From contig OZ244825.1 in assembly GCA_965220385.1 (NCBI GenBank), forward strand, positions 1,798,001-1,862,000: a stretch of DNA of 64,000 nucleotides, read 5' to 3'. Under the pieces are notes generated by a model. The model did not search any database. It saw only the letters and a program-made list of their open reading frames with translations, and was not told where the DNA came from. Made by a program: the position numbers and the translations under genes. The DNA comes from PCPOR2b sp965220385. GTDB lineage: Bacteria > Poribacteria > WGA-4E > PCPOR2b. The first letter of the stretch is position 1. Every line of letters begins with the position of its first letter. Below, piece after piece: positions 16,451 through 25,457 of this stretch.

Positions 16451-17893
16451 TCAGATTCCCATCTCTTGAAGTCTCGTTATGAGGTAAGCCTGTGAGTTTG
16501 TACCCTTGACGGAGTTACAGAAATTGCATAACAGTTGTAGATTTTTAAGATGGTCGCTACCTCCCTGAGATTGGGCAACGATGTGATCGACCGTCATGTT
16601 TTTGAAAGGGAAATGGGTCTGACACCCGTTGCATAGCCCCTCTTGCTGCCCATAGAGCGTGTGTTTGTGCGTCCGGTAATTGGGGAGCCTCTCGGAGGGG
16701 CGCGGGATGTCTGTGCGGTGGATGACCGTCCCCAAAAGCCCTTCACGCTCATCAAGCCCGAGCTCTTTTTCAAGCCTGTACCGAACCAACTCCACCGCCC
16801 TTGATGAGATGTCAATCCCTACCCACTGCCTACCAAGTTTCTCTGCCGCGATGCACGTCGTCGCACAGCCACAGAACGGATCTAACACCGCGTCGCCTTG
16901 GTTGCTACTTGCTTGAATGATGCGCTCAAGTAATTTCAATGGTTTCTGCGTCGGATAGCCGGTGTCTTCTTTGCCTTTTACAGGTGGTGTATCGAGAACC
17001 AAGTCACCTGCCACAACACCTAGCATCGCAGATAGATACTTCTTCCACCGCGGTCTTCCCCTCTTACCTTTTGACCAGTATAGCAGTCCCGCATCATCAA
17101 GAGCTTCACATTTTGCCAATTGGTCGAGTGTTTCGTAATTTTCTGGCAGCAGCCCCTGTGCGGAAGCAGGAAATTTGTTACGAGCCGGTGGTGCCCATGC
17201 CCGACCGGGAGGAGGTTCAACACCTTTCAATGACATGTATGCTCGCTCGCTGCCTGCTTTACCACCCGATAAATCAGTTGTGCCCCATTTACCATGTTTA
17301 TCGCTACTTCGAAAAGTCTTTCGTATGTATTTATCGTCATAAGGGGTATACTGTTGATTCCAAGTCGCGCCGTCGGACTTGACATAGTAAAGAATCCGGT
17401 CAGTGTTCATCGCGTAGCGTTTCGCTAACGATTTCGTTGATGTCCGCTTCCAAATCACCTCATTCCGAAAGTTATCCCTTCCGAACACTGCATCCATCAA
17501 TAGCTTTAGATAATGAGAAGCGGTCGAATCACAATGGAGGTAGATGCTACCGGTCTCCTTCAAAACACGTCGCATCTCAAGCATTCGTAACCCCATCATA
17601 ATCAGATAGGATTTCATGCTTTTTCCGTGGGTCAGCTCGGCTGCATGAATCGCTGCATACAAAGCGGGTTCTCTATCCGCCAGTTCTCCGTGCTCTGCCT
17701 CGTTTACATCGCTGAGTGCCCAAGTATCTTTGAACGCCGCGCCGGCTGCCTCACTCCCTATCGGTGCAGCAAAATCCTGATTCGAGTTAAATGGTGGATC
17801 AAGGTAGATTAGGTCTACGGTGTTAACGTCAAGGGCGCGTAGGATGGGGAGGTTGTCGTTTTCAAAGAGGGTGCGGTTTTGGAAGTTCGGCAT
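16451..17893 (-). CDS. DNA N4/N6 methyltransferase fused to a C-terminal HNH endonuclease domain
   Basis: This 480-residue protein has two parts. Residues about 1-370 form a beta-class amino-methyltransferase: the catalytic DPPF is at 32-35 and the SAM-binding DPFCGCATT near 336 comes after it, followed by QWVGIDIS. The C-terminal 75 residues form an HNH nuclease with a zinc knuckle CxxC (CNGC near 418), the metal-binding VDHIVAQSQGG near 432, a central Asn in LKNLQLLC and a second CxxC (CNFC). HNH here resembles the McrA/Cas9-like zinc type. One polypeptide thus joins modification and cleavage modules, like fused restriction-modification enzymes, but no specificity domain is obvious. It stands alone, flanked by housekeeping genes, consistent with horizontal acquisition. 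Confidence 0.9.
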   Translation of the reverse strand: MPNFQNRTLFENDNLPILRALDVNTVDLIYLDPPFNSNQDFAAPIGSEAAGAAFKDTWALSDVNEAEHGELADREPALYAAIHAAELTHGKSMKSYLIMMGLRMLEMRRVLKETGSIYLHCDSTASHYLKLLMDAVFGRDNFRNEVIWKRTSTKSLAKRYAMNTDRILYYVKSDGATWNQQYTPYDDKYIRKTFRSSDKHGKWGTTDLSGGKAGSERAYMSLKGVEPPPGRAWAPPARNKFPASAQGLLPENYETLDQLAKCEALDDAGLLYWSKGKRGRPRWKKYLSAMLGVVAGDLVLDTPPVKGKEDTGYPTQKPLKLLERIIQASSNQGDAVLDPFCGCATTCIAAEKLGRQWVGIDISSRAVELVRYRLEKELGLDEREGLLGTVIHRTDIPRPSERLPNYRTHKHTLYGQQEGLCNGCQTHFPFKNMTVDHIVAQSQGGSDHLKNLQLLCNFCNSVKGTNSQAYLITRLQEMGI

Positions 17894-18065
17894 TTTCCCT
17901 ATTAGTCTCTATATCATGTAGGGCAAGTTATTGTGTATACATTTTTAGAGGGCTCATGTTAAGAAGTTTTGCAAAAAAACTCGGTTTCTCTATAGATAGC
18001 AGCTTGCGTTATCATATCATCAGTCAAAGGGCCTGTCAAGGAAAGATCTTCTAACCCGCGGGGAT

Positions 18066-18085
18066 CACAGATTAGGAAATCTGTG
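18066..18085. repeat. Palindromic hairpin CACAGATT-AGGA-AATCTGTG
   Basis: A perfect 8-bp inverted repeat with a 4-nt loop, in a GGGATCACAGATT...CTGTGACTAC context typical of short dispersed repeats. No T-run follows, so it is not an evident terminator. Confidence 0.6.
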
Positions 18086-18124
18086 ACTACGATTGCCCTG
18101 GAGGTTAAGTTTTTCAACTCGGCT

Positions 18125-18153
18125 TTGACAAGTGACAGGATATATGATAGAGT
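18125..18153 (+). promoter_or_regulatory. Possible promoter of the ThDP-enzyme gene
   Basis: A perfect TTGACA (18125-18130) is followed after 17 bp by TAGAGT, a weak -10 (4/6). It lies about 95 nt before ATG 18250, which itself is preceded by TAGGAGAG. Confidence 0.35.
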
Positions 18154-18249
18154 GTCTGAAATAGTTCGCTGATAATTATAGTTCCCGTGGATGCACCGCA
18201 GATACTAAACCCAATATAGTTTCGGCTGGGATCATAGGAGAGTAATAGA

Positions 18250-19812
18250 ATGAAAAAGATGACCGGAGGTCAGGCACTGGCGAAATCGCTCTACCGCGAA
18301 GGAGTGCGGGTCGTGTTTGGATTGCCCGGTGCCGGACAGTATGAAGCGATCGATGGAATTTACGAAGAACCGGGGATTCGCTATATCACCACCCGCCACG
18401 AACAGGCGACCACTCACATGGCCGATGGGTATGCACGTGTTAGTGGAAACATCGCTGCGGCGTTGGTAATTCCGGGGGCAGGCGCGTTTAACGCATCTAC
18501 CGGCATGGCTACCGCTCACTCCGTGTCATCACCGATACTGGTAGTAACGGGCAAGCACGATCAGAGCACGAGTGATGAACTGCTCTCAGTACAACAGATT
18601 ACCAAGTGGGCAGCACGTGCGTCCAGCCCCGCGGATGTACCGGTGGTTATTCATGAAGCATTTCGTCATTTGAAAACTGGTCGGCCGCGTCCGGTCTATA
18701 TTGAGGTGCCACATGAGGTGCTCGCAGCAGAGGAAGAGGTGAAATTGCTTGATCCGGAAGTCCACGATCAGCCGGTCGGTGATCCAGAGCAGCTCGCACG
18801 GGCAGCACAACTTCTTTCGGAAGCACAACGCCCTGCGATCTGGGCAGGAACCGGTGTACAGCGCGCGGGAGCGTGGAAGACGCTCCAAGCGCTGGCAGAA
18901 CACTTACAAGCACCCGTGGTAACTGGGCGGGAAAGTAAAGGTGTAATATCAGATCGCCATCCACTCTGTTTGGGTATGGTAGAACTCCGCTTTGGACCGC
19001 TTCGAGAATGGCTCGAACACCGAGATGTTATCCTCGCGGTCGGCACATCGTCTCGGTTTGGTGAAGGCAACGCTAAACAGCAGATCATACGAATCAATAT
19101 AGATGAGAAGGAACTCGAGCATATTGGTGATAATTGCCTCAATATCCTGGGAGATGCTTGTTCCACTCTGGAGGCAATTTATCGTACTGTCTCAACCACG
19201 GAACCTGCTCATTCGACAAAGTCCGTAGAAGAGGTGCGCGCCATTAATGCGACGAGGTTCGATCCAGAAGTCCAGCTCCAACCCCAATGGGATTTCATGC
19301 AGGCAATTCGCGCAGCGATTCCTAACGACGGTGTCTTTGTGCAAGGCATGAACCAGATGGGATACTATAGCCGTAACTACTTTCCGGTGTACGAACCGAG
19401 GAGTTACCTCATTTCGGCGGGCAACCTCGGTGTGGCGTTTCCTGTGGCACTTGGCGCTAAGATAGCAAAGCCGGAGAAGCCAGTGGTGGTGGTCTCAGGC
19501 GATGGTGGTTTTCTTTACAACTCCGGCGAATTAGCAACAGCCGTTCAGTACGGCATCAATGTGGTGGTGATTGTATTCAACGACAACGCTTACGGAAATG
19601 TCCTTCGCGCCCAAGTCGAACAGTTCGACGGTCATATATTGGGCACACAGCTACATAATCCGGACTTCGTGAAATTGGCGGAGGCGTATGGTGCACAGGG
19701 TTTTAGAGTGTGTGATGCCGGACAACTGGAATCGGCGTTACGTGAGGCGTTGGCGGCAGATGCCCCGGCAGTCATTGAGGTGCCCGTTGGCAGGATGGAG
19801 CGGCAGTATTAA
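18250..19812 (+). CDS. Thiamine-diphosphate-dependent enzyme, acetolactate synthase large-subunit-like
   Basis: This 520-residue protein has the three-domain ThDP fold. The N-terminal PYR domain includes FGLPGAGQYEAID near residue 24 and the catalytic Glu in TTRHEQATTHMADGYARVSG near 52. A central domain follows (residues about 190-320). The C-terminal PP domain carries the ThDP-Mg motif VVSGDGGFLYNSGELATAVQYG near 415, then NDNAYGN near 447. It is slightly short for acetolactate synthase and lies apart from any ilvH, so a decarboxylase or carboligase of another pathway is as likely. It opens a plus-strand catabolic run with a VOC protein and two TIM-barrel isomerases. Confidence 0.88.
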   Translation: MKKMTGGQALAKSLYREGVRVVFGLPGAGQYEAIDGIYEEPGIRYITTRHEQATTHMADGYARVSGNIAAALVIPGAGAFNASTGMATAHSVSSPILVVTGKHDQSTSDELLSVQQITKWAARASSPADVPVVIHEAFRHLKTGRPRPVYIEVPHEVLAAEEEVKLLDPEVHDQPVGDPEQLARAAQLLSEAQRPAIWAGTGVQRAGAWKTLQALAEHLQAPVVTGRESKGVISDRHPLCLGMVELRFGPLREWLEHRDVILAVGTSSRFGEGNAKQQIIRINIDEKELEHIGDNCLNILGDACSTLEAIYRTVSTTEPAHSTKSVEEVRAINATRFDPEVQLQPQWDFMQAIRAAIPNDGVFVQGMNQMGYYSRNYFPVYEPRSYLISAGNLGVAFPVALGAKIAKPEKPVVVVSGDGGFLYNSGELATAVQYGINVVVIVFNDNAYGNVLRAQVEQFDGHILGTQLHNPDFVKLAEAYGAQGFRVCDAGQLESALREALAADAPAVIEVPVGRMERQY

Positions 19813-20152
19813 CCGTAGTGAAACGTGATGCGTAAAACGTGGGGACAATTTCGGTTCATTAGTTCATTGTTTCATTGGTTCATGGATGCAGTCGGGCAAG
19901 TTGAGCGTTAAGTCAGACGCAATTCGCAGTTCTTGGTTTTTTCGCTGGTTTCATTTTTCGAGCTGCTTTATAATACAATTGATAATGTTGAAGGCACATA
20001 TACAAAAAGAATTGGCTCATATACAAAGCAGGTGCAAAGCACGATGAGAAACCGAGTTTTCAAAAAAAACTCGGTTCCCAGTGCCGGATGTGGTAGAACG
20101 GGTGAAAATTTAACCTGCTGGAAAAGCTTTGCAAGCGAAAGAGGGTATGTTT
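19813..20152. other. Intergenic region with short repeats
   Basis: There is no supportable gene in these 340 nt. It holds near-tandem copies of TTCATTAGTTCATTG (about 19856-19890), a sequence also found in the spacers of the LRR-dockerin array. At 20050-20076 there is a palindromic CCGAGTTTT repeat. Confidence 0.5.
20050..20076. repeat. Palindromic repeat AACCGAGTTTT/AAAACTCGGTT
   Basis: An 11-bp perfect stem with a 5-nt loop. Half-copies occur at 21-37 and, inverted, at 17977-17990, so this is a dispersed repeat family. The A/T tracts in the stem could give weak terminator activity. Confidence 0.65.
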
Positions 20153-20584
20153 ATGAGTACATTACTGCATGTGGGGGTACGCGCTTCCAATCTTGAGCGC
20201 TCAATCCGTTTCTGGCGCGACGGCTTGGGGCTGAAGGTCGCCAAGCAGCGCGAGAACCGATATGATCTTACAGACGGTTACCATAACTTTGCCATATTTC
20301 AACACCAAGGCGAGGATCGTCCGCAGCATTTGGGTGGTATGCTTGACTATCTACATATCGGCGTAGGCGTACCTGATGTGACCGCGGCGGCGAAGCGTCT
20401 GCGAGAAATGGGATACGAAATCTTTTCGGATGGACTGGGTGGCAAGGAACCACTGGACCCGGATAATCTCCAAGAACTGGCGTTCAAGGTAGAAGACCCC
20501 GATGGGATTACCGTCGATGTCAATGGAACCGATATGAACTGGCCCGGCACAACTTTGCACCCGGGAGTGAAGCGTGAAACGTAA
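20153..20584 (+). CDS. VOC family protein (glyoxalase/dioxygenase fold)
   Basis: This 143-residue vicinal-oxygen-chelate protein is built from two beta-alpha-beta-beta-beta modules. The first starts HVGVRASNLERSIRFWRDGLGL near residue 6; the second starts YLHIGVGVPDVTAAAKRLREMG near 65 and ends with FKVEDPDGITVDVNG near 120. His residues at the start of each module are candidate metal ligands; the final Glu of lactoylglutathione lyase is replaced in ITVDV, so the reaction is uncertain. ATG 20153 follows GAGGG at 20141-20145. The context of a ThDP enzyme and sugar isomerases suggests a role in small-molecule catabolism. Confidence 0.85.
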   Translation: MSTLLHVGVRASNLERSIRFWRDGLGLKVAKQRENRYDLTDGYHNFAIFQHQGEDRPQHLGGMLDYLHIGVGVPDVTAAAKRLREMGYEIFSDGLGGKEPLDPDNLQELAFKVEDPDGITVDVNGTDMNWPGTTLHPGVKRET

Positions 20585-20609
20585 AACGTGAAAATGATTT
20601 CTTGACCCG

Positions 20610-20623
20610 CCCGATAAATCGGG
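20610..20623. repeat. Dispersed palindrome CCCGATAAATCGGG
   Basis: A palindromic 14-mer repeated at 27051-27064 and in variants near 33637, 34010, 34028 and 38114. The flank GGGATCCAAAGC(A/G)ACTTG is shared with 29628-29645, so the repeat unit is longer than the palindrome. Confidence 0.7.
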
Positions 20624-20719
20624 ATCCAAAGCAACTTGAACAACGCGGCAACGACAGCTGCACCAATTTGCCCCAAAGGTTGCAAACCAGTGAAAGTTTT
20701 TCCGAATAGGACATGAAAA

Positions 20720-21655
20720 ATGAGTGATTATCGCTTCAGACTTGGCATGTATCTGCCTGAACTGCGCCTTCCATTTGACGAAGCATTGGCAAAGGCAAAA
20801 GACATTGGAGCAGAGTGTGTTTGGTTTAATAATCTCCCCGATGAAACCCCGATCGCTGAGATGGGCGATGCTGAGATAGATCGTATGGGAGAGCGCGTCG
20901 CACGTCACGGTTTAGAGATTTTCTTGATAGGCGCAAGCAACCCTTTCAAGCAGCTGCACCTGACTGATCTGGATCTTGATACGATGAGTACGCACCCCGA
21001 ATTTAGTGAGGAATTTGAGAAATTCAAGCGTTCCTTACAGGTCGCTGTCCGTTTGGGGATAAGTGCGGTCAATATCTTCACATTCGCTTGGCCCGGCGAA
21101 TATAGCGCAGGTAAACCCACCTGGCCCATGCGCTGGAGAACGCGAGGCGGCGTCATCGCGGGGATTGACATGGACAAGTTGGTAAAGGCATTCTCAATGG
21201 TCGCAGAAGAGGCGGAGAAACACGATATCGATGTCGCTCTCAGCATGATGCCTTGGAACTACACCAATACGACGGGCAACTTTCGGAGCGTCGCCGAGGC
21301 GGTTGGTTCCAAGCGGATTAAGGTCATGTGGGGACCTGCGGATAACACAAACTGTGGTGAATCGGATGCGGCGACCACCGGATTTGACAATGTGCGTCCT
21401 TACCTACACGGCCTCCACTTAAAGGACCTCCGTGTGATCGATGGGTTGCACCTCAATTTCGAGTATTGTCCTCTGGGCGAAGGAGATGTTGATTATCTAA
21501 CGGTGCTGCGCAATCTGCGCGATCATCGTTGTGATGCTGTGCTATCGGTTGCCACACATTTCCAGACACCCAGTGGCTCCGCGGAAGAGGCGATGCGCAT
21601 CAATTATGCAAATCTCAAGGCGCTGATTCAGAAGGTTGAAGCCGAAGCGGGGTAG
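20720..21655 (+). CDS. Sugar phosphate isomerase/epimerase-like TIM-barrel protein
   Basis: This 311-residue AP-endonuclease-2/xylose-isomerase-like TIM barrel has a typical N-terminal strand RFRLGMYLPELRLPFDEALAKAKDIGAECVWF. Beta-strand ends carry probable metal ligands: VALSMMPWN near 172, IKVMWGPADNTN near 202, LHGLHLKDL near 232 and FEYCPLGEGDVDY near 248. The unusual Met/Pro in place of the usual Glu (xLEPxN becomes LSMMPWN) questions metal binding. A second TIM-barrel gene follows after 31 nt, indicating an operon. Likely substrates are ketose sugars or hydroxypyruvate-like acids. Confidence 0.8.
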   Translation: MSDYRFRLGMYLPELRLPFDEALAKAKDIGAECVWFNNLPDETPIAEMGDAEIDRMGERVARHGLEIFLIGASNPFKQLHLTDLDLDTMSTHPEFSEEFEKFKRSLQVAVRLGISAVNIFTFAWPGEYSAGKPTWPMRWRTRGGVIAGIDMDKLVKAFSMVAEEAEKHDIDVALSMMPWNYTNTTGNFRSVAEAVGSKRIKVMWGPADNTNCGESDAATTGFDNVRPYLHGLHLKDLRVIDGLHLNFEYCPLGEGDVDYLTVLRNLRDHRCDAVLSVATHFQTPSGSAEEAMRINYANLKALIQKVEAEAG

Positions 21656-21686
21656 GGTTTGAGGAAACGGTTAGCGGGGATCGCGG

Positions 21687-22520
21687 GTGAGCATTGAAAA
21701 AGTAAAAAATCTTGACCGCCTATGTGTCCACACCATAACAACCAAACCTTGGTCGATCGAGGAGATCATTGACAACTATCCGAGAGCGGAAGTGAAAGCG
21801 GTCTCGGTGTGGCGCGATCTTTTACAGAACCGAGATGCATCGAAAATTGGCGCACAGATTCGGGACGCTGGAATGGAAGTTGTCTCTTTAGTACGTGGTG
21901 GATTCTTCACCGGTAAAACCGAGGCTGAAATACAAGCGTCTCTTGACGATAATCGACGCGCAATCGACGAGGCAAGTGCGTTAGGTGCCCCCATGATTGT
22001 GTTAGTCTGTGGCGCGATTCCTGGAGAGTCAATTCATCGGTCGCTTTCGCAGATCCAAACCGGCTTGGAAACCCTCCTACCTTATGCGGAAACGTGCGGT
22101 GTGAAACTGGGAATTGAACCGCTCCACCCCATGTATGCCGATTCCCGCTCTGCCATTTGCACGATGAAGACCGCCAATGAATTTGCTGAGAGATTCGATT
22201 CTCCATACATCGGTGTCGTGGTAGATGTGTTTCATCTCTGGTGGGATACAGACTTGGAAGCAGAATGTAAGCGGTGCGGAGAAAAGGGAAATCTGTTCGC
22301 TTTCCACATCTGTGACTGGAAATTGGACATGGAAGACATGCTCAATGATCGGGGCTTGATGGGTGAGGGTATTATTAGAATCCGGGAGATTCGTTCTTGG
22401 GTGGAAGCTGCAGGGTTTAACGGTTTTCACGAAGTTGAGATTTTTTCCAACCGGTTGTGGGCGACGGATCAAACAGAACTCCTTGAACGTATCAAGCGTG
22501 CTTATCTGGAATATGCTTGA
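21687..22520 (+). CDS. Sugar phosphate isomerase/epimerase (hydroxypyruvate isomerase-like)
   Basis: This 277-residue TIM-barrel protein has metal-site motifs at strand ends: LGIEPLHPM near residue 143 (Glu), VVVDVFHLWWDTD near 176 (Asp, His), FAFHICDWK near 207 (His) and GFHEVEIFS near 250 (Glu). This set fits active xylose-isomerase-like enzymes. The start is GTG 21687. It is the second of two consecutive TIM-barrel genes, 31 nt after the first, and is followed 99 nt later by an acetamidase gene. The two may act in sequence in uptake or breakdown of an uncommon sugar. Confidence 0.85.
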   Translation: MSIEKVKNLDRLCVHTITTKPWSIEEIIDNYPRAEVKAVSVWRDLLQNRDASKIGAQIRDAGMEVVSLVRGGFFTGKTEAEIQASLDDNRRAIDEASALGAPMIVLVCGAIPGESIHRSLSQIQTGLETLLPYAETCGVKLGIEPLHPMYADSRSAICTMKTANEFAERFDSPYIGVVVDVFHLWWDTDLEAECKRCGEKGNLFAFHICDWKLDMEDMLNDRGLMGEGIIRIREIRSWVEAAGFNGFHEVEIFSNRLWATDQTELLERIKRAYLEYA

Positions 22521-22619
22521 ATGCCACAGCCGTCTGGGATAATCCTATTCAGCTTTATATTTTTCTGTTGTCATTTAACCCTGTCATAAACCGTGGCAAA
22601 TATGGAGGTTGAGTCCACA

Positions 22620-23537
22620 ATGACCGTGCGTGAGATAGAACAGACTGGACCGTACTGTTACACCTATTCCCCATTCCATCCGCCCATTGCAAAGGTCTCC
22701 CCCGGTGAGACCGTCTGCATTCATACGGTAGACGCCTTTGAAAATAAGCTGACGCCAGAAGTGGAGCATTTCGCGGATGTCTGCACATACCCGTTCCTGA
22801 ACCCACAAACGGGTCCGATTCTTGTCGAAGGTGCTGAACCGGGCGATACCTTGGTTGTCAAAATTCACGCCATTGAGCCTACGCGGGACTATGCTGTAAC
22901 CGGTACCATTCCGTACTTTGGTGGGTTGACCTCTACGCGGTTAGATCCGATGTTGCAAGATTCCTTAGAGGAACAGTGGCTTTTCCTGCCCCTTGAGGAG
23001 GCAGGTATCCGCTTCGACGAACAGCGGGTAATACCTTACGAACCCTTCATGGGCACAATGGGCGTCGCCCCGGAGATTGAAGCCGTTAATGCGCTGACGC
23101 CAGATTATTACGGAGGGAACATGGATTGCGTCGATACTTCAGCAGGGAATGAGGTCTGGTTTCCTGTATTAGTGGAGGGCGCGCACTTTTTTACTGGAGA
23201 TGCACACGCGAGCCAAGGGGATGGCGAACTCACCGGTGTCGCGCTCGAAATTCCGGCAAAAGTGACGGTAACCTTTGATTTAAAGAAGGGGTATTCGATC
23301 GCATGGCCCCGTATCGTGAGCGATGACTTTATCATGGTTGCTGGAAGTGCGAGACCGTTGGATGCGGCAGCGCGGATTGCGTGGGTGGAATTGATAGACT
23401 GGATGGTAGCAGATTACGGATTTGACCGGATGAGAGCCTATCATTTTCTCGGACAGGTTGGGCAGATGCGGCTGGGCAATATGGTAGATCCGAAATTCAC
23501 TATGGTCGCTAAGTGTCCGCGCAAATATCTGTCGTAG
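22620..23537 (+). CDS. Acetamidase/formamidase family protein
   Basis: This protein of about 305 residues belongs to the FmdA_AmdA family, which hydrolyses short amides to ammonia and a carboxylate. It has the early SPFHPPIAKVSPGETVCIHTVDAFEN segment near residue 20 and VEGAEPGDTLVVKI near 72. The GGNMDCVD motif lies near 163, followed by FTGDAHASQGDGELTG near 193, which is strongly conserved in the family. ATG 22620 has GGAGG at 22604-22608; starts at GTG 22593 or ATG 22602 would add up to nine residues. It precedes comM by 19 nt and may supply nitrogen together with the catabolic genes upstream. Confidence 0.88.
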   Translation: MTVREIEQTGPYCYTYSPFHPPIAKVSPGETVCIHTVDAFENKLTPEVEHFADVCTYPFLNPQTGPILVEGAEPGDTLVVKIHAIEPTRDYAVTGTIPYFGGLTSTRLDPMLQDSLEEQWLFLPLEEAGIRFDEQRVIPYEPFMGTMGVAPEIEAVNALTPDYYGGNMDCVDTSAGNEVWFPVLVEGAHFFTGDAHASQGDGELTGVALEIPAKVTVTFDLKKGYSIAWPRIVSDDFIMVAGSARPLDAAARIAWVELIDWMVADYGFDRMRAYHFLGQVGQMRLGNMVDPKFTMVAKCPRKYLS

Positions 23538-23556
23538 GGAAAGGAGATTATTCAAC

Positions 23557-25089
23557 ATGCTTGCGAGGGTTTTGAGCAGTGCTGTCATGGGGATTGACGC
23601 TTATATCGTCGAGGTCGAGTTAGATATTTCGGATGGATTGCCCGCTTTTGCAACGGTTGGTCTTCCGGACAACGCTGTTAAAGAGAGTCGAGAACGGGTT
23701 ACCGCTGCGATCAAGAATTCAGGATTCTATTTTCCGCCCAGCCGAATTACCGCCAATCTCGCCCCCGCTGACGTTCGGAAAGAGGGCTCTGCATTTGATC
23801 TGCCAATCGCATTGGGTGTGATGGCAGCAACCGGGCAGATTCAGGCTGAGAATTTTGGGAGGATATTAGTCCTGGGAGAGTTGGCGCTTGATGGAAGCGT
23901 CCGATCAGTGCAGGGCTGCCTACCGATGGCTGCCATTGCAAAAGAGAATCAGCTCGAGGGAGTTATTCTCCCCAGGGCAAATGCGAAAGAGGCAGCGGTG
24001 ATTGATGGCTTGGCAGTTTATCCGGTGGAATCGCTACAGGAGGTAGTCGCACACCTGAACGGTCAGCGTACCATTCCCGCCTTCCAATACGATATTCGGG
24101 AAGCTTTTGATCAACACTCGGAGTACCCGGTTGATTTTGTAGATGTAAAAGGACAAGAGCATGTCAAGCGAGCAATTGAAGTTGCCGCTGCCGGTGGACA
24201 TAATCTCATCATGATTGGTCCCCCAGGCTCTGGCAAAACCATGATTGCTAAGCGCATCCCAACCATCCTACCAGATATGACACTGGAGGAGGCACTTGAG
24301 ACGACAAAGATCCACAGCATCATGGGACTGTTAGGGAATGATATCCCTTTGATAGCAACACGTCCTTATAGATCTCCGCATCACACAATCTCTGATGCTG
24401 GATTAATCGGCGGCGGGAAATTTCCACGTCCGGGTGAGGTAAGCCTATCCCATCATGGCGTTCTATTCCTTGATGAATTACCGGAATTCCGCAAGAACGT
24501 TTTAGAAGTAATGCGTCAGCCGCTGGAGGATGGGCGGGTGGCAATCGCTCGCGCCGCTGCATCCTACACCTATCCCGCCAATTTTATGCTTGTTGCAGCG
24601 ATGAATCCGTGTCCGTGTGGCTTTTTCGGTGACCCCAGCCGTGAGTGCCGATGTTCGCGGCAACAAATCCAAAATTACATTTCCCGAATTTCGGGACCAC
24701 TGCTCGACCGAATAGACCTACAGGTGGAAGTACCCGCTGTGCAATACAAGGATTTGGCAAGTGATTTAGCTGGAGAGCCTTCGGCGAACATCCGCGAACG
24801 GGTGCAGCACGCACGTGACCTTCAGCAGGAACGTTTCACGCAGGCGCAGATCTACTGCAATGCCAATATGGAATCCCGTCACCTCCGCGAGTTCTGCAAA
24901 GTGGAAGAAGCGGCTCAAGAATTGCTACGCGTTGCCATCACGCAGTTAGGTTTGAGTGCCCGCGCCTACGACCGTATTTTGAAAGTCGCACGAACAATTG
25001 CCGATCTCGCAGCAAGCCCCACCATTGAAGCGGAACATGTTTCTGAGGCGATTCAGTATCGGAGTTTGGATAGAAGTTTTTGGAATTGA
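23557..25089 (+). CDS. comM: YifB/ComM family Mg-chelatase-like AAA+ ATPase
   Basis: This 510-residue protein is full length for ComM, a hexameric helicase promoting branch migration of incoming DNA during natural transformation. The N-terminal S5-like ChlI domain starts at VLSSAVMGIDAYIVEVELDISDGLP. The Walker A is GPPGSGKTMIAKR near 222, Walker B GVLFLDELPEF near 305, sensor AMNPCPCGFFGD near 348, and the C-terminal domain with LSARAYDRILKVARTIADLA ends the protein. An AAGGAG site precedes ATG 23557. It suggests competence or at least DNA processing ability, but other competence genes are absent from the window. Confidence 0.95.
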   Translation: MLARVLSSAVMGIDAYIVEVELDISDGLPAFATVGLPDNAVKESRERVTAAIKNSGFYFPPSRITANLAPADVRKEGSAFDLPIALGVMAATGQIQAENFGRILVLGELALDGSVRSVQGCLPMAAIAKENQLEGVILPRANAKEAAVIDGLAVYPVESLQEVVAHLNGQRTIPAFQYDIREAFDQHSEYPVDFVDVKGQEHVKRAIEVAAAGGHNLIMIGPPGSGKTMIAKRIPTILPDMTLEEALETTKIHSIMGLLGNDIPLIATRPYRSPHHTISDAGLIGGGKFPRPGEVSLSHHGVLFLDELPEFRKNVLEVMRQPLEDGRVAIARAAASYTYPANFMLVAAMNPCPCGFFGDPSRECRCSRQQIQNYISRISGPLLDRIDLQVEVPAVQYKDLASDLAGEPSANIRERVQHARDLQQERFTQAQIYCNANMESRHLREFCKVEEAAQELLRVAITQLGLSARAYDRILKVARTIADLAASPTIEAEHVSEAIQYRSLDRSFWN

Positions 25090-25457
25090 CAGTTTATGTC
25101 AGGGAAACCGCAAGAGTGGTCCGTCAAAACACGCACCTTCAAAGTTCAACTAGACTTGGACGGGTAATTCAGGCACATATTGATACTCCGGCTGCGTCCT
25201 CTGCTTCTTCACGATTGCAATTTCAAGGTCGTCCGGAGGATGCAAGGTGTACTTGTGGTGTTCTCCGTGACTGGCTGGAAACATACCATGGTTGCACCAA
25301 ACGAGGAAGCAGAACAATCTATAAAAAAATGTATTGAGGGCTCTCGTCTTGAAAACGCTGTTGTGAGAGAATTCATGGGAACCATTACCGAGAAACGCGT
25401 AGAATGTGCCGTGAAAAAACAGAATCAGGGCGACGGAGTTGAAGCGGAGGTGCAATA
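25090..25457. other. Region without a recognisable gene before the GH127-like gene
   Basis: Two short readings exist. ATG 25096 gives 23 codons and stops. The same frame is then open to 25458, with only a TTG at 25180, ending in TAATG, so the stop shares one base with the next ATG. That overlap hints at a coupled small protein of about 92 residues, but I do not recognise its sequence, and the region could be a decayed gene. Confidence 0.4.

Larger units (their letters stand above)
17894..18249. other. Intergenic region between divergent genes with dispersed repeats
   Basis: This 356-nt region separates the methyltransferase (minus) and the ThDP-enzyme gene (plus). It contains an inverted copy of the CCGAGTTTTT repeat (17966-17990), a perfect hairpin at 18066-18085, and a possible promoter at 18125-18153 for the plus-strand gene. 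I see no coding capacity. Confidence 0.6.

Noticed and set aside
17930..17950. GTATACATTTTTAG, also found at about 62827 below the IS630 gene, as a possible IS end
   Set aside because: Only 14 AT-rich bases match, with no neighbouring transposase remnant or TA duplication that I can define.
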